From Bacteroidales bacterium (GTDB lineage: Bacteria > Bacteroidota > Bacteroidia > Bacteroidales > ML635J-15), in assembly GCA_028696755.1 (NCBI GenBank), contig JAQVGK010000103.1:1-9366 (forward strand): a stretch of 9,366 bases of DNA. The letters run 5' to 3'. A program made the translations under genes and the position numbers. Shown one piece after another: positions 9,091-9,366 of this stretch (its first letter is position 1; every line of letters starts with the position of its first letter). The notes beneath the pieces are model-generated. The model was not told the DNA's origin and searched no databases. It saw only the letters and a program-made list of their open reading frames with translations.

Positions 9091-9366
9091 GATTTCTGAA
9101 GTAAATCAAGTTAAAACTAGAGTCGGCCGAATTGTATAAGTCAATTGCGAGATTTATTTTTTTTGATAGTTTTATATAGGTTCCATACAAACTCCAGAAA
9201 TCTTTACTTGGACAAAATAGATTTTTAGCAATACTGTTAAAGTCATTCTCCGATCCCGACATTGCATATTCATACAGAAAACCATTCTTGAAATAGTCCT
9301 GAGCATAATCAAGACCTGCTTTCCCTGTTTTTATTTCTGCAACCCCACCATCTCCATAGCGAAACT
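9080..9366 (-). CDS. C-terminal part of an unidentified protein, 5' end outside the window
   Basis: On the minus strand one frame is open from the window edge to a TGA at 9082-9080, giving 94 codons. It continues upstream of the first visible Met (codon 35), so this is the 3' part of a larger gene. An open frame this long is unlikely by chance in AT-rich DNA, and the plus strand here is full of stops. The first visible residues read F-R-Y-G-D-G-G-V-A. E10-I-K12-T-G-K-A-G-L-D-Y-A-Q22 follows, matching the spacing E-x-K-T-G-x-A-x-L-x(3)-Q of some PD-(D/E)xK nuclease domains in polymorphic toxins. The rest is mixed, with aromatic and lysine-rich stretches and no membrane segment. No immunity-type gene follows in the same direction. 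A chance resemblance or a gene remnant is possible. I do not recognise the family with confidence. Confidence 0.6.
   Translation of the reverse strand, partial: FRYGDGGVAEIKTGKAGLDYAQDYFKNGFLYEYAMSGSENDFNSIAKNLFCPSKDFWSLYGTYIKLSKKINLAIDLYNSADSSFNLIYFRNLNQ

Noticed and set aside
9120..9170. Intrinsic terminator for the lipoprotein gene near the T run at about 9156-9164
   Set aside because: No stable hairpin precedes the T run; CGGCCG and CAATTG are only short palindromes.
9080..9262. A complete 60-residue minus-strand gene starting at the Met at 9262
   Set aside because: The same frame stays open for 34 more codons to the window edge, so this Met is most likely internal to a larger gene.
9350..9364. 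Glycosyltransferase (GT-D/DUF1792-like) assignment from the RYGDG string in the minus-strand frame
   Set aside because: The expected acidic residue after GDG is Gly here, and only about 90 residues follow, too few for that domain. Too weak to call.

Overview
The window is a core-genome segment of a member of the Bacteroidota, probably Bacteroidales or Marinilabiliales (the order is inferred from overall protein character and was not tested). Four things point there: the whole-length sequence style of RpoB and RpoC, a DUF3467 gene directly after rpoC, a TAnnTTTG-type promoter, and AT-rich leaders without Shine-Dalgarno sequences. The DNA is AT-rich throughout.

Layout. Positions 1-27 form a perfect 11-bp hairpin, probably the terminator or attenuator after an upstream gene outside the window (rplL is the usual neighbour). 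rpoB (71-3874) and rpoC (3898-8178) follow, encoding the two catalytic subunits of RNA polymerase. Both look full length, with catalytic and zinc-binding residues intact. Six bases after rpoC lies a small DUF3467 gene (8185-8505). A strong intrinsic terminator with a GAAA tetraloop (8534-8579) ends this unit.

A Bacteroidota-type promoter sits directly on the end of that terminator. It drives a 165-residue lipoprotein (8593-9090), whose start codon is only four bases past the -7 box, so its mRNA should be leaderless or nearly so. The right edge holds the C-terminal 94 codons of a minus-strand gene (9080-9366). That gene converges on the lipoprotein gene and overlaps its end by 11 bp. Its visible part contains an E-x-K-T-G-x-A-x-L-x(3)-Q pattern, like that of some PD-(D/E)xK nuclease or toxin domains, but the assignment is tentative.

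How the genes work together. rpoB, rpoC and the DUF3467 gene form one transcription unit, so the DUF3467 protein would be made together with the polymerase subunits. Whether it acts on RNA polymerase is an open and testable question. The lipoprotein and the minus-strand gene are separate units with no evident link to transcription. I saw no mobile element, CRISPR array, tRNA or rRNA, and no clearly new multi-gene system. The points most worth following are the DUF3467 gene, the terminator/promoter/leaderless-start arrangement, and the partial minus-strand gene.
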